A stretch of DNA of 25,921 nucleotides, from contig NZ_PRLK01000008.1 in NCBI RefSeq assembly GCF_004151455.1, forward strand, positions 1-25,921, in the 5' to 3' direction. Position numbers and translations under genes: made by a program. The notes beneath the pieces were generated by a model. The model saw nothing but the letters and a program-made list of their open reading frames with translations. It made no database searches and had not been told where the DNA came from. This document shows, piece after piece, positions 14,796 to 22,259 of this stretch. Numbering within the stretch: position 1 is the first letter of the stretch; each line of letters begins with the position of its first letter. This DNA is from Candidatus Nanogingivalis gingivitcus (lineage in GTDB: Bacteria > Patescibacteriota > Saccharimonadia > Saccharimonadales > Saccharimonadaceae).

Positions 14796-16037
14796 TTGAA
14801 AAAAAACTTAAATAATGTTAATATATTAAATAATAAAAATAATAAATTAATAAAAGAAAAAGAAAAAATGAAAATCACAAAAAAATTGCTCATCAATGGA
14901 AGTTTATCGCTAACAATGGCAGTTGCCAGCGTGATTGCTATTCTTCCTAAAAATGCTGATGCCGAGAAAACAACTCAGCAGTTAGAAAATGAAATTCAAG
15001 CTCTTCAATCACAAATAAATGATGCTGAATCTCAGGCTAAAAACTTACGAGATAAGGCTAAAACACTTCAAGCAGAATTGGCTGGAATTGAGAAAGAAAA
15101 ATCTTTAATTCAATCACAATTGCAAATTTCCCAAGTTCAATACGAAAAATTGCAAAAAGAAATTAAAGAAACAGAAGAAAATATCAATAATAATAAAAGT
15201 GCTTTAGGTACAATATTGGCAGATATTTCGTTAGAAGAGAATATAACACCTCTTGAACGTATTGCTGGAAGTAGTAATTTATCACAAGCTTTAGATCATC
15301 TTGAATATCAAAGTTCAATTAAAGACCAGCTTGTTGAAAAAGTTGAAGCTATCAAGAAAGATAAGAAACGTCTTGAATCTAAAAGAGATGAGGTTAAGCT
15401 TACTTTAGAAAACCAAAAAACTGCCAATAAAGCTTTACAAGAAAAAATAAACCAGCAAAATACTTTGCTTGCTAAAACTAATGGTGAAGAAGCTGAATAT
15501 AGTAAATATGCTAAAGAGCGTGGTGAAGAAAAATTAAAATTACAACAAGAGCAGCAAGAATTGATTCAACGCCAAATTCGTCAAGCATCTGGTGGGCAGA
15601 TCCCAGCTTTACTTGGCGGAACAACTGCTTACCCTTGGAATGATTCAAACTGTTACGTAGATGCTAATGCATGGAGCTGGGGTGGATACGATGGTAACGG
15701 TAATGATGACATGGGTTATGGCTGTAGACAATGTGTGAGCTATACAGCATGGAGACTCCTAAAAGAAAAAGGTATTAGAGCTTTATGGTGGGGTAATGCA
15801 AATATGTGGCCAGCTAGTGCCAGAAGAGCAGGCTTTAGAACAGGTAGAGACCCTAAAGTTGGTTCCATAGGTGTAATTATGCGTGGTGCTTATGGGCATG
15901 TAGTATGGATTGATTCAATTGAAGGCAACTATGTATGGGTAAGCCAATACAATTACGGTGGTCCTCAAGGATGGGGTCATTTCAGTAGAATGCGTGTTCC
16001 AGCTAGCACATATGATACATACATATATTTTGATTAA
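14796..16037 (+). CDS. Secreted coiled-coil CHAP peptidoglycan hydrolase (PcsB/CwlO-like)
   Basis: This is a likely FtsEX-controlled cell-wall hydrolase. After a signal peptide (MKITKKLLINGSLSLTMAVA to about ADA), residues ~57-260 form a long coiled coil rich in Gln, Lys and Glu, as in PcsB and CwlO. A linker leads to a C-terminal CHAP domain (~275-413). Probable catalytic residues are a Cys in CRQCVSYTAW (C313 favoured) and H368 in YGHVVWIDS, with a polar residue in VSQYNYGG. CHAP domains cleave peptidoglycan as amidases or endopeptidases. The TTG at 14796 has a strong AGGGAGG site and is used here. An ATG at 14868 gives a more usual signal peptide, and a promoter-like AATGTTAATAT lies between them. 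A strong terminator follows. Confidence 0.88.
   Translation: MKKNLNNVNILNNKNNKLIKEKEKMKITKKLLINGSLSLTMAVASVIAILPKNADAEKTTQQLENEIQALQSQINDAESQAKNLRDKAKTLQAELAGIEKEKSLIQSQLQISQVQYEKLQKEIKETEENINNNKSALGTILADISLEENITPLERIAGSSNLSQALDHLEYQSSIKDQLVEKVEAIKKDKKRLESKRDEVKLTLENQKTANKALQEKINQQNTLLAKTNGEEAEYSKYAKERGEEKLKLQQEQQELIQRQIRQASGGQIPALLGGTTAYPWNDSNCYVDANAWSWGGYDGNGNDDMGYGCRQCVSYTAWRLLKEKGIRALWWGNANMWPASARRAGFRTGRDPKVGSIGVIMRGAYGHVVWIDSIEGNYVWVSQYNYGGPQGWGHFSRMRVPASTYDTYIYFD
14814..14824 (+). promoter_or_regulatory. Possible internal promoter of the CHAP hydrolase gene
   Basis: AATGTTAATAT resembles the hpf -10 (TATGCTAATAT) and lies 43 bases before the alternative ATG at 14868. The region is almost pure A/T, so chance resemblance is a real risk. 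Confidence 0.3.
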
Positions 16038-16041
16038 ATTT

Positions 16042-16079
16042 AAAAAAGACAGCCAGAATATAAAAGGCTGTCTTTTTTT
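16042..16079 (+). terminator. Terminator after the CHAP hydrolase
   Basis: AAAAAAGACAGCC at 16042-16054 pairs with GGCTGTCTTTTTT at 16066-16078. It is a long perfect stem ending in T residues, closing the ftsE-ftsX-hydrolase operon. Confidence 0.92.
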
Positions 16080-16106
16080 AGGGCTATTTAAACAAGCTTA
16101 TATGGT

Positions 16107-16117
16107 TATGTTATAAT
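16107..16117 (+). promoter_or_regulatory. Extended -10 promoter of the S41 protease gene, leaderless
   Basis: TATGTTATAAT ends six bases before the ATG at 16124. There is no ribosome binding site. Confidence 0.7.
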
Positions 16118-16123
16118 AGAGTA

Positions 16124-17311
16124 ATGAATAGGGAAAAGAAGAAGATTGAGCTATCTACTACGATTATTATTGCTGGTATTTTAGCTGTTGTAGGTTATAT
16201 ATGTGGTACACAAAGTTCTAAAATTGAAGCTTTATTGGCACCAACTATCGGCTTAAAAGGTGACTATAATAAATTAGATCTATCTTCTGTTGAAAACACA
16301 TACCGTAAACTAACAGAAAAATTTGATGGAAAATTAGATAAAAATAAATTAATCGAAGGGGCATCAAAGGGCCTAGTAGAAGCTGCTGGTGATGATTATA
16401 CTACATATTTGAATAAAGAAGAATCTGAGGATTTTTCTAAAAACCTCAATGGAGATGTAGGCGCAGGTATAGGTGTAGAGCTTGGTAGTCGTAAAAATTT
16501 ACCAACTGTTATACGTACCCTAAAAAATAACTCTGCTATTAAAGCAGGAATTATGGCTGGAGATATAGTAACTAAGGTTAATGATGAAGATGTTACAAAG
16601 CTAAAAGTGGGAGAAATTAGCCAAAAAATTAGGGGTGAAGAGGGTACGACAGTTAAAATAACAGTGTTGCGTGGAGATAAAGAAAAAGAGTTCTCCGTAG
16701 TTCGAGCCAAAATAGACAACCCTAGTGTTGAATTGAATATAAAAGGTGATGTAGCTATATTGAATGTTGCGCGTTTTGATGAGAATACAGGTAATTTAGC
16801 TAATAAATATGCTGAAGAAATTAAAGCTAAAAATATTAATAAGGTAATTTTAGACTTACGAAATAATGGTGGTGGATATGTTTCTGCAGCTCGTAGTCTA
16901 GCTAGTTTATGGATTGATAGAAATTCAGTAATTGTAACTGAAAAACAAGGTGATAAGGTAGTTGGACAAGAAAGGGCTAGTGGAAACAATATTCTAAAAG
17001 ATAAAAAAACTGTAGTTTTAATAAATGGTAATACAGCTAGTGCTAGTGAAATAGTAGCAGGAGCTTTAAAAGATTATGCTAAAGCAACTATAGTTGGTGA
17101 AAAATCTTTTGGTAAAGGTAGCGTTCAAGAACCTATTCAAATTAATGATGATGCTTTATTAAAAGTTACTGTAGCAAAATGGTATACTCCGAAAGGTAAA
17201 AATATTAATAAAGAGGGGATTCATCCAGAAAAAGAAGTTAAATTAACTGAAGATGATGTTAACAATTCTAGGGATCCTCAGTTAGATTATGCTTTAGATA
17301 CTCTCAAATAG
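16124..17311 (+). CDS. C-terminal processing protease, S41 family (CtpA/CtpB-like)
   Basis: This membrane-anchored serine protease has 395 residues. One N-terminal membrane segment (TTIIIAGILAVVGYICG) is followed by a PDZ domain (about residues 105-195, with GAGIGVELGSRKN and GIMAGDIVTKVNDEDV) and the S41 catalytic core. The catalytic Ser is in NTASASEIVAGAL and the Lys in GEKSFGKGSVQEP, with the substrate-pocket segment LDLRNNGGGYV between. Family members trim C-termini of envelope proteins; in Bacillus a ctp gene also lies near ftsEX. It has its own leaderless promoter after the hydrolase terminator. No terminator separates it from the downstream receiver gene, though that gene has a promoter of its own. 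A role in controlling the CHAP hydrolase is plausible but inferred. Confidence 0.93.
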   Translation: MNREKKKIELSTTIIIAGILAVVGYICGTQSSKIEALLAPTIGLKGDYNKLDLSSVENTYRKLTEKFDGKLDKNKLIEGASKGLVEAAGDDYTTYLNKEESEDFSKNLNGDVGAGIGVELGSRKNLPTVIRTLKNNSAIKAGIMAGDIVTKVNDEDVTKLKVGEISQKIRGEEGTTVKITVLRGDKEKEFSVVRAKIDNPSVELNIKGDVAILNVARFDENTGNLANKYAEEIKAKNINKVILDLRNNGGGYVSAARSLASLWIDRNSVIVTEKQGDKVVGQERASGNNILKDKKTVVLINGNTASASEIVAGALKDYAKATIVGEKSFGKGSVQEPIQINDDALLKVTVAKWYTPKGKNINKEGIHPEKEVKLTEDDVNNSRDPQLDYALDTLK

Positions 17312-17330
17312 CTTGCGTTTAAAAATAGAA

Positions 17331-17341
17331 TAAGGTAAAAT
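17331..17341 (+). promoter_or_regulatory. Extended -10 promoter of the receiver gene, leaderless
   Basis: TAAGGTAAAAT ends six bases before the ATG at 17348. Confidence 0.55.
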
Positions 17342-17347
17342 AATTGT

Positions 17348-17737
17348 ATGAATAAGAAGAAAATCTTACTTGTAGAAGATGACGAAGTCTTAGCAAGCGT
17401 GTATCGTGCAAGGCTAGAGATGGAAGGCTTTGAAGTTGAAGAGGTTCACGATGGAGAGAAAGCTTTGTCAGTTGCTATTAATTTTAGGCCTGATTTAATA
17501 TTGCTTGATGTAATGATGCCTAAAATAAATGGCTTTGATGTTCTAGATATTCTAAAAAATACCCCAGAAACGATGAATATGCGAATAATTATGCTTACTG
17601 CTTTAAGCCAAGAAGCAGACCGTGATAGAGCCGAGAAATTGGGGGTAGATGATTATTTAGTAAAGTCTCAAGTTGTTATTGCTGACGTGATAGAAAGAGT
17701 TAAACATCATTTAGGGATGGATGACGATAATATCTAA
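17348..17737 (+). CDS. Single-domain response regulator (receiver only)
   Basis: This 129-residue protein is one complete CheY-like receiver domain with nothing after it. The acidic pocket is ED-D (VEDDEVL, residues 10-12), the phospho-acceptor is D54 in LILLDVMMP, the switch Thr is in IIMLTALS, and the conserved Lys lies in DDYLVKSQ. The Tyr-type face (DDYLVK) matches standard receivers. With no DNA-binding or enzyme domain, it must signal by protein contact, as CheY or Spo0F do. No kinase adjoins it; the nearest is about 3.8 kb downstream (21532). It is monocistronic or weakly linked to the S41 protease upstream and ends in a clear terminator. Confidence 0.92.
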   Translation: MNKKKILLVEDDEVLASVYRARLEMEGFEVEEVHDGEKALSVAINFRPDLILLDVMMPKINGFDVLDILKNTPETMNMRIIMLTALSQEADRDRAEKLGVDDYLVKSQVVIADVIERVKHHLGMDDDNI

Positions 17738-17767
17738 AACACTAGCCGTAAGGCTAGTGTTTTATTA
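17738..17767 (+). terminator. Terminator after the receiver gene
   Basis: AACACTAGCC at 17738-17747 and GGCTAGTGTT at 17752-17761 form a perfect ten-pair stem with a GTAA loop, then TTATTATT. It starts on the base after the stop codon. Confidence 0.88.
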
Positions 17768-17801
17768 TTAGTATTTAAATAAAAAAGTTAAGAGAATAAA
17801 A

Positions 17802-17830
17802 AATAAAAGACCTTAGATAGGTCTTTTATT
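17802..17830 (-). terminator. Terminator of rpmA (bidirectional)
   Basis: AATAAAAGACCT at 17802-17813 pairs with AGGTCTTTTATT at 17819-17830. The symmetric A and T flanks let it work on both strands; on the minus strand it lies eight bases past the rpmA stop. Confidence 0.82.
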
Positions 17831-17838
17831 TTTATGTA

Positions 17839-18111
17839 TTAAGCAACTTCTACTACAGTTCGCTTAACAGTTTTGCCAGTAAATAATTTTTTCTTTACTT
17901 CTTTGAAACTTACAACACCATTTTTTGAAGCATGGATTGTAAAGTTTCGGCTCATGTAAGTGCCTTCACCGGCTAATTTAGTTGCACCAGTTTGACGAAC
18001 AAGAACTTCTCCTTCGTTAACTTTTTGGCCGCCAAATCGTTTTACGCCAAGCCTAGCACCTGCATTATTGTGGACGTTTTTACTTGAACCACCTGCTTTA
18101 ACTTTTGACAT
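17839..18111 (-). CDS. rpmA: 50S ribosomal protein bL27
   Basis: bL27 lies near the peptidyl-transferase centre of the large subunit. The 90-residue protein has the family core: KAGGSSKNVHNNAGARLGVKR is the classic N-terminal segment, followed by GEVLVRQTGATKLAGEGT and the beta-sheet region with VVSFKEVKKK. It starts directly with MSKVKAGG, without the long cleaved N-terminal extension known from Firmicutes. An AAGGAG site lies before the ATG. The start overlaps the end of the TRM11-like gene by 14 bases, so the two are translated from one message. The usual partner rplU (bL21) is not in this window. Confidence 0.95.
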   Translation of the reverse strand: MSKVKAGGSSKNVHNNAGARLGVKRFGGQKVNEGEVLVRQTGATKLAGEGTYMSRNFTIHASKNGVVSFKEVKKKLFTGKTVKRTVVEVA

Positions 18112-19327
18112 TTTTACTCCTTATTAGTACTAATAATTCACGCGCCACCACTTGATTTTCGCGAAAGTATATCAAGCTATTTGGCTTAACGCGCAGAAAT
18201 TCTTTTCTATTGTACCCTAGTTCCTCTAAAAAGTCAACAAGGGGGAGGTGAGAAAAATCTCCGTTTTTGGTCCTCCATGTAGGAATAGCAATACATAGTG
18301 GTGTACCTTCAGGAATTTGTTTTGCTAAGTTTTTTAAAAAATTAGATATTATTTTATTGCAAGTTTCTTTAACTTCCGATAGCTTTTTGCCGCTTGGCGG
18401 AGCAGAAAAAGGTTGCCCAAGATAAGTTTCACAAGTGATTGCTGATAAGGTATTGGCATATTTCCAGCAGTTACTAGTAGCGTCTGCTATAGCTATATCC
18501 TTAACTTCGCCAAAAGGCTTAAATTCTTGCATCAGCCACTCGATATTTTGTTTTGAATAATCTACCATTTTAGGATTTAAATCACTTCCATAAGCCTTAA
18601 ATCCTTTTAGTACGGCCTCTTGTAAAACAGTTCCAGTTCCACAAAAAGGGTCTAGAATATTATACTCTTTTTGTAATTCTTTACCGTAAAAACTTAAAAT
18701 TTTAGGTTGATCTTTACCGCTTGCTAGATTAATTATTGTTTGTGCAAGCTTAGGTGGAAGCATTCCTACAAAGGCATCTCGCTTGGGACGATTTTGATCT
18801 CTTCTAGCATAAGAGGTAATATTTTGGCTTCCCTCACTTACAGCAACAATAATACCTTTACTTGTACCTACGGCAATTAATTCTATCTTATTATCACTTA
18901 ATCCAAGCTTATTATTGTGTGATATTGCAGTAGATAGGTTGGTGTCTTTTTTATTATTAATTGTTCTTATTGATACACCTTCCTTTTTCATTTTTTGCTT
19001 AATAATTCCAAGTGTTTTATTAATTTCTGTGGCGGAAGTTTTTATATTGTAAGATGATATACCTAGAGTTATTTTATGGTTTGCATTTTTAAAATCACGC
19101 ACGAAATCTTTTACGATTTTTTCAGATATAGTTTTCCAATCTTGTGTTTTTACCTCAAATACGACTTCACCAACTTTTAATATTGAGCCAAAGTGGGATA
19201 TATTTATTTTAGGTGTATTAATTAGACAAGCACTTTGGCCGAGTACTCTTATATTTTCTCCACTAAAAATACTTTCTAATTCTGCAATACCAATTTCAGG
19301 TTGTCTACCTAGGATAGCTATTTTCAT
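18098..19327 (-). CDS. TRM11-like tRNA (guanine-N2) methyltransferase family protein
   Basis: This 409-residue protein has an N-terminal region compatible with a THUMP-type RNA-binding domain (residues ~1-165), then the linker RRDQNRPKRDAFVGMLPPKL typical of the TRM11/UPF0020 family. A class I methyltransferase domain follows, with AdoMet motif I DPFCGTGT at residues 226-233 and the second-strand acid in YGSDLNPKM. Family members methylate G10 or nearby guanines in tRNA. The catalytic motif, normally [DN]PP[FYW], reads CETYLG here (299-304), so either the position is used differently or the activity differs. It is transcribed from a leaderless-type promoter and overlaps rpmA by 14 bases. The exact target nucleotide is not predictable. 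Confidence 0.82.
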   Translation of the reverse strand: MKIAILGRQPEIGIAELESIFSGENIRVLGQSACLINTPKINISHFGSILKVGEVVFEVKTQDWKTISEKIVKDFVRDFKNANHKITLGISSYNIKTSATEINKTLGIIKQKMKKEGVSIRTINNKKDTNLSTAISHNNKLGLSDNKIELIAVGTSKGIIVAVSEGSQNITSYARRDQNRPKRDAFVGMLPPKLAQTIINLASGKDQPKILSFYGKELQKEYNILDPFCGTGTVLQEAVLKGFKAYGSDLNPKMVDYSKQNIEWLMQEFKPFGEVKDIAIADATSNCWKYANTLSAITCETYLGQPFSAPPSGKKLSEVKETCNKIISNFLKNLAKQIPEGTPLCIAIPTWRTKNGDFSHLPLVDFLEELGYNRKEFLRVKPNSLIYFRENQVVARELLVLIRSKNVKS

Positions 19328-19333
19328 ATCTCT

Positions 19334-19344
19334 ATTTTATCATG
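19334..19344 (-). promoter_or_regulatory. Extended -10 promoter of the methyltransferase-rpmA operon, leaderless
   Basis: On the minus strand CATGATAAAAT ends six bases before the ATG at 19327, the same spacing as for plus-strand genes. Confidence 0.6.
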
Positions 19345-19404
19345 GCTATAGATTTTTCATTCAGTTTAATTAATTTACAAGGTATAAATATGAGAAATAT
19401 TTTT

Positions 19405-19415
19405 CATGATATAAT
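19405..19415 (+). promoter_or_regulatory. Extended -10 promoter of xseA, leaderless
   Basis: CATGATATAAT ends nine bases before the xseA ATG at 19425. There is no ribosome binding site. Confidence 0.6.
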
Positions 19416-19424
19416 AAAAAACAT

Positions 19425-20573
19425 ATGCAGTTCAATTTTGATGAATTTGAAGATCTAATAGTTAGCCAAACAACTATTAGTGATAGTGAAATAATTTTCA
19501 CACCATCATTGCTAGTAAATACTATTAATCAAAATTTTAATTATAATTATCCGCTTATTACTATAAGTGGCGAGGTTGCTAATTTTAAAATTAATCAAAA
19601 TAAATTTGTTTTTTTTGATATTAAGGACAGTAATTCTACTGTAAATTGTTTTATGATGTTATTTGCTATGAAAATGCCAATTCAGGATGGTATGCAAATT
19701 ATTGCAAAAGTAGAACCAAAAATTACCGATTGGGGAAAGTTTAACTTAACCGTTAAAGAAATTAAACCCGTAGGAGAGGGTAATATTAAAAAAAGCCTAG
19801 ATATAATAAAAGATAAACTAGCTAAAGAAGGTATTTTTGATCAAAGCCGTAAACGGCTAATACCACGCAGCTCTAATAATATTGCCGTTATATCTAGCAC
19901 GGAGGCGGCTGGATACGCAGATTTTATCAAGATTATAAACGAACGTTGGGGCGGCATTAAAATAAGGGTTGCTCATACGCAGGTGCAAGGCGAAAGCGCT
20001 AGCAAGCAAATTATTAATGCTGTTAACTATTTTAATCAAGTCCAAGATTTACCGGATTTAATTGTTATTATTAGAGGTGGAGGTAGTGCCAACGATCTAA
20101 TGGCTTTTAATGATGAGCTATTAGCTAGAACAATTGCAGGCTCACGAGTTCCAGTTATCACTGGTATTGGTCATGAAATTGATTGTACTCTTTCTGATTT
20201 AGCTGCCGATTTTGCAGGGTCTACTCCCAGTAACGTTGCTCAAATTATAACACGAGATAGACAAGATGAAATTATATATTTAAATAATTATATTAATAAT
20301 TTTAGTAAAAAAATTGTTCATATTCTTGATGAAAAGAAGAATGAAATTAATATAACTATTAATAATATTCATAGTTATATTATGCATAATATTGATAATG
20401 AGTTACATAATTTAAACAGTAAAATTCGGCTTTTAGATAATTTAAATCCACAAAAGGTTTTGAGTCAAGGATATGCGTTAGTAAGAGGCAGGGTAGAAAT
20501 TAATAGTATTATAGATATTGAAACAAATAGCAATATAATTAAAGCAGAGGTAAAAGATGTCACAACAAAATAA
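19425..20573 (+). CDS. xseA: Exodeoxyribonuclease VII large subunit
   Basis: Exonuclease VII degrades single-stranded DNA in both directions and XseA is the catalytic subunit. The 382-residue protein has the N-terminal OB fold (LITISGEVANFKINQNKFVF), the conserved NIAVISSTEAAGYADFIKII segment, and the catalytic-region motif VIIRGGGSANDLMAFNDELL followed by TGIGHEIDCTLSDLAADF and STPSNVAQ. A coiled-coil segment and a short C-terminal element (QKVLSQGYALVRG) complete the family layout. It is shorter than the ~450-residue E. coli protein, mainly in the coiled coil, and has about 25 extra N-terminal residues before the usual start of homology. It overlaps xseB by 17 bases. Confidence 0.94.
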   Translation: MQFNFDEFEDLIVSQTTISDSEIIFTPSLLVNTINQNFNYNYPLITISGEVANFKINQNKFVFFDIKDSNSTVNCFMMLFAMKMPIQDGMQIIAKVEPKITDWGKFNLTVKEIKPVGEGNIKKSLDIIKDKLAKEGIFDQSRKRLIPRSSNNIAVISSTEAAGYADFIKIINERWGGIKIRVAHTQVQGESASKQIINAVNYFNQVQDLPDLIVIIRGGGSANDLMAFNDELLARTIAGSRVPVITGIGHEIDCTLSDLAADFAGSTPSNVAQIITRDRQDEIIYLNNYINNFSKKIVHILDEKKNEINITINNIHSYIMHNIDNELHNLNSKIRLLDNLNPQKVLSQGYALVRGRVEINSIIDIETNSNIIKAEVKDVTTK

Positions 20574-20769
20574 TTATGATTCTAAGATGAAACGAATAGA
20601 ACAAATTATAGAAAGTATCGAACAAGGTAAGGTACCACTAGTTGAAGTTGAAGAAAAATATAAAGAAGCCGTAAGTCTTGCCCAGTCAGCTAAAGAAGAT
20701 TTAATCAATTTAAAAAATAAAATAGAAGTATTAAATATTGATTTTAATAGCAACAATAGTAATGACTAA
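20557..20769 (+). CDS. xseB: Exodeoxyribonuclease VII small subunit
   Basis: XseB is the small helical subunit that binds several-fold to XseA and regulates the nuclease. The 70-residue protein has the family's two-helix pattern, with MKRIEQIIESIEQGKVPLVE followed by KYKEAVSLAQSAKEDL. A conserved glycine-turn (EQGKVPL) separates the helices. The start lies inside the xseA end (17-base overlap), preceded by AGAGG within xseA codons, so the subunits are translationally coupled. It ends with an Asn/Ser-rich tail. Confidence 0.88.
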   Translation: MSQQNNYDSKMKRIEQIIESIEQGKVPLVEVEEKYKEAVSLAQSAKEDLINLKNKIEVLNIDFNSNNSND

Positions 20770-20790
20770 TGCTTGAATTTTAGATTAAAC

Positions 20791-20801
20791 ATAAGTATAA
20801 T
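20791..20801 (+). promoter_or_regulatory. -10 promoter of the PsbP-like gene, leaderless
   Basis: TATAAT at 20796-20801 ends seven bases before the ATG at 20809. The preceding bases (ATAAG) match the TATGn extension less well. Confidence 0.55.
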
Positions 20802-20808
20802 ATTAAGT

Positions 20809-21489
20809 ATGAACAAGAATTTTAAACGTGGTATGATTGAGGGTTCCACAATCGTTATAATTTTATTATCAGTAGCTCTTATTGGTATGGGTGCTTTCGG
20901 CATTTGGGCTTATATAAATTATACAGAAGCTCGCACAGATGTTGATGGCCAAAAAGATGTTGCAGCCCTCCAAGCAAAAAAAGAACAAGCAGAAGAAGAT
21001 GAAAAGAAGTTTGCTGAGCGTGTTAAAGAACCTAACTATGTATTCCATGCTCCAGCCGACCTTGGTGGTGTACAATTTAATTATCCAAAAACATGGAGTT
21101 CCTATGTGGATATGGATAATTCTGATGGTAAAGGTTATTACGCTTATTTCCACCCTTCAGTAGTCCCACCAGTACCAAAAAATAAAATTATTCAACAACG
21201 CTTTGCGCTTCGTATGTCTATTACACAAGGTGCAGTAGCTGATGCTCTAAAACCTTTTGAAAAAGCTATTAAAAAAGGTGAATTAGCTACAGAAGCTGCT
21301 ACAGTGAATGGTAGAGAGGCTACTAAAGTAGAAGGCTTATTCCCTAACGATGAAAATAAGAATGATCGTATCCGTGGAATTGCGTACTACTTTAAAGTTA
21401 ATGATAAAGTTTTAATGATTAGAACTGATGCAGCTACGTTTAAAAAAGACTTTGATGATATAGTTGCTAAGACTATTAAATTTAATTAA
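20809..21489 (+). CDS. Membrane-anchored PsbP/Mog1-like extracellular protein
   Basis: I place the start at the ATG at 20809 (227 aa) because a TATAAT lies just upstream; a TTG 36 bases earlier sits before that promoter. A single membrane segment (STIVIIILLSVALIGMGAFG region, residues ~12-34) anchors the protein. A charged helical stalk follows (KKEQAEEDEKKFAERVKE), then an extracellular domain of about 160 residues. That domain has FNYPKTWSSYVD, NGREATKVEGLF and YYFKVNDKVLMIRTDAATF, resembling PsbP/Mog1-fold proteins in which a YPxxW strand is followed by a curved sheet. Such small anchored domains are common in Patescibacteria with unknown roles. Family assignment is tentative; the coding call is firm. 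Confidence 0.7.
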   Translation: MNKNFKRGMIEGSTIVIILLSVALIGMGAFGIWAYINYTEARTDVDGQKDVAALQAKKEQAEEDEKKFAERVKEPNYVFHAPADLGGVQFNYPKTWSSYVDMDNSDGKGYYAYFHPSVVPPVPKNKIIQQRFALRMSITQGAVADALKPFEKAIKKGELATEAATVNGREATKVEGLFPNDENKNDRIRGIAYYFKVNDKVLMIRTDAATFKKDFDDIVAKTIKFN

Positions 21490-21514
21490 TAATTCTTTTA
21501 CAAAAAAATAGCCT

Positions 21515-21525
21515 TTTGCTATAAT
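21515..21525 (+). promoter_or_regulatory. Extended -10 promoter of the histidine kinase operon, leaderless
   Basis: TTTGCTATAAT ends six bases before the ATG at 21532. It would drive kinase, receiver and recO together. Confidence 0.65.
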
Positions 21526-21531
21526 TAAAGC

Positions 21532-22251
21532 ATGGATAATGCGGAGCTTTTCAGTCTTGAACCAGCAAATAATAATTTCTTTATTGCTGCTCATGAAATG
21601 AAAGCTCCGCTTTCTATTGTTCGTCAATTAAGTTTAACATTAAGTAATGAGAATATTCCATTATCCTCTAGCGATAGGGCACGTATATTATCTCAAATAA
21701 GTGCTACTAGCGAAAGAGCTTTAAGGTTAGTTCAGGATTTAACTAAAGTAGCAAGCCTTGAAGATGCTTTATTTGAAATGTCGCCAATTAGTACGCGTAG
21801 AGTTTGTAAGGATATTGTTAGAGAGATGGCTGATATTTACCGTATTAGTCGTAAACAAATTGTTGTAAAGAAAATTGCTAAAAATACAGACCTTGCTTAT
21901 GCTAATTATGATTTATTGCGTTCAATACTTTTAAATTTTAGTGATAACGCATTATATTCATCACATAAAAAAACAAAAGTAGAAATTTCTACATACTATA
22001 ATAAGGGCAAAATACGTATTTTGGTGCGTGATTATGGTGATGAGGTACCATTAAATATTTGGAGGGCAATTAAAAAAGAGCAAAATAAGCCTGTAAAATC
22101 AGGCTCTCGCCCTGAAAGTTCAGGCCTTGGTTTATTTATTGCGCAGAATTTTGCTAATAAAATGGGTGGAAAAATTGGGCTAGTCCGCCACCGTAATGGT
22201 AATACCTTTTTTGTTGAATTGAATAAATCTGAACAATTAAGTTTAATTTAA
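21532..22251 (+). CDS. Soluble sensor histidine kinase
   Basis: This 239-residue kinase consists only of the dimerisation/phospho-acceptor domain and the ATPase domain. The H-box is FIAAHEMKAPLSIVRQ with H21 as the likely phosphorylation site. The N-box is LLNFSDNALYSS, the G1 box is VRDYGDEV, and the G2 box is ESSGLGLFIAQNFA. There is no membrane segment, signal peptide or recognisable sensor domain before the H-box: only ~15 residues precede it. It must therefore sense a cytoplasmic cue through its core or a partner. The receiver gene starts eight bases downstream, so they are probable partners, and recO follows in the same unit. Confidence 0.92.
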   Translation: MDNAELFSLEPANNNFFIAAHEMKAPLSIVRQLSLTLSNENIPLSSSDRARILSQISATSERALRLVQDLTKVASLEDALFEMSPISTRRVCKDIVREMADIYRISRKQIVVKKIAKNTDLAYANYDLLRSILLNFSDNALYSSHKKTKVEISTYYNKGKIRILVRDYGDEVPLNIWRAIKKEQNKPVKSGSRPESSGLGLFIAQNFANKMGGKIGLVRHRNGNTFFVELNKSEQLSLI

Positions 22252-22259
22252 AATATTTT

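Noticed and set aside
16396..16989. Long minus-strand ORF (197 codons) opposite the S41 protease gene
   Set aside because: It is a shadow of a well-supported protease gene, has no promoter or ribosome binding site, and its product shows no family features.
20809..20915. Type IV prepilin-like N-terminus (KRGMIEGSTIVII) of the PsbP-like protein
   Set aside because: A glycine, a nearby glutamate and a hydrophobic stretch are present, but Glu falls at +3 after the glycine instead of +5 and no pilin genes adjoin. I treat it as a plain membrane anchor.
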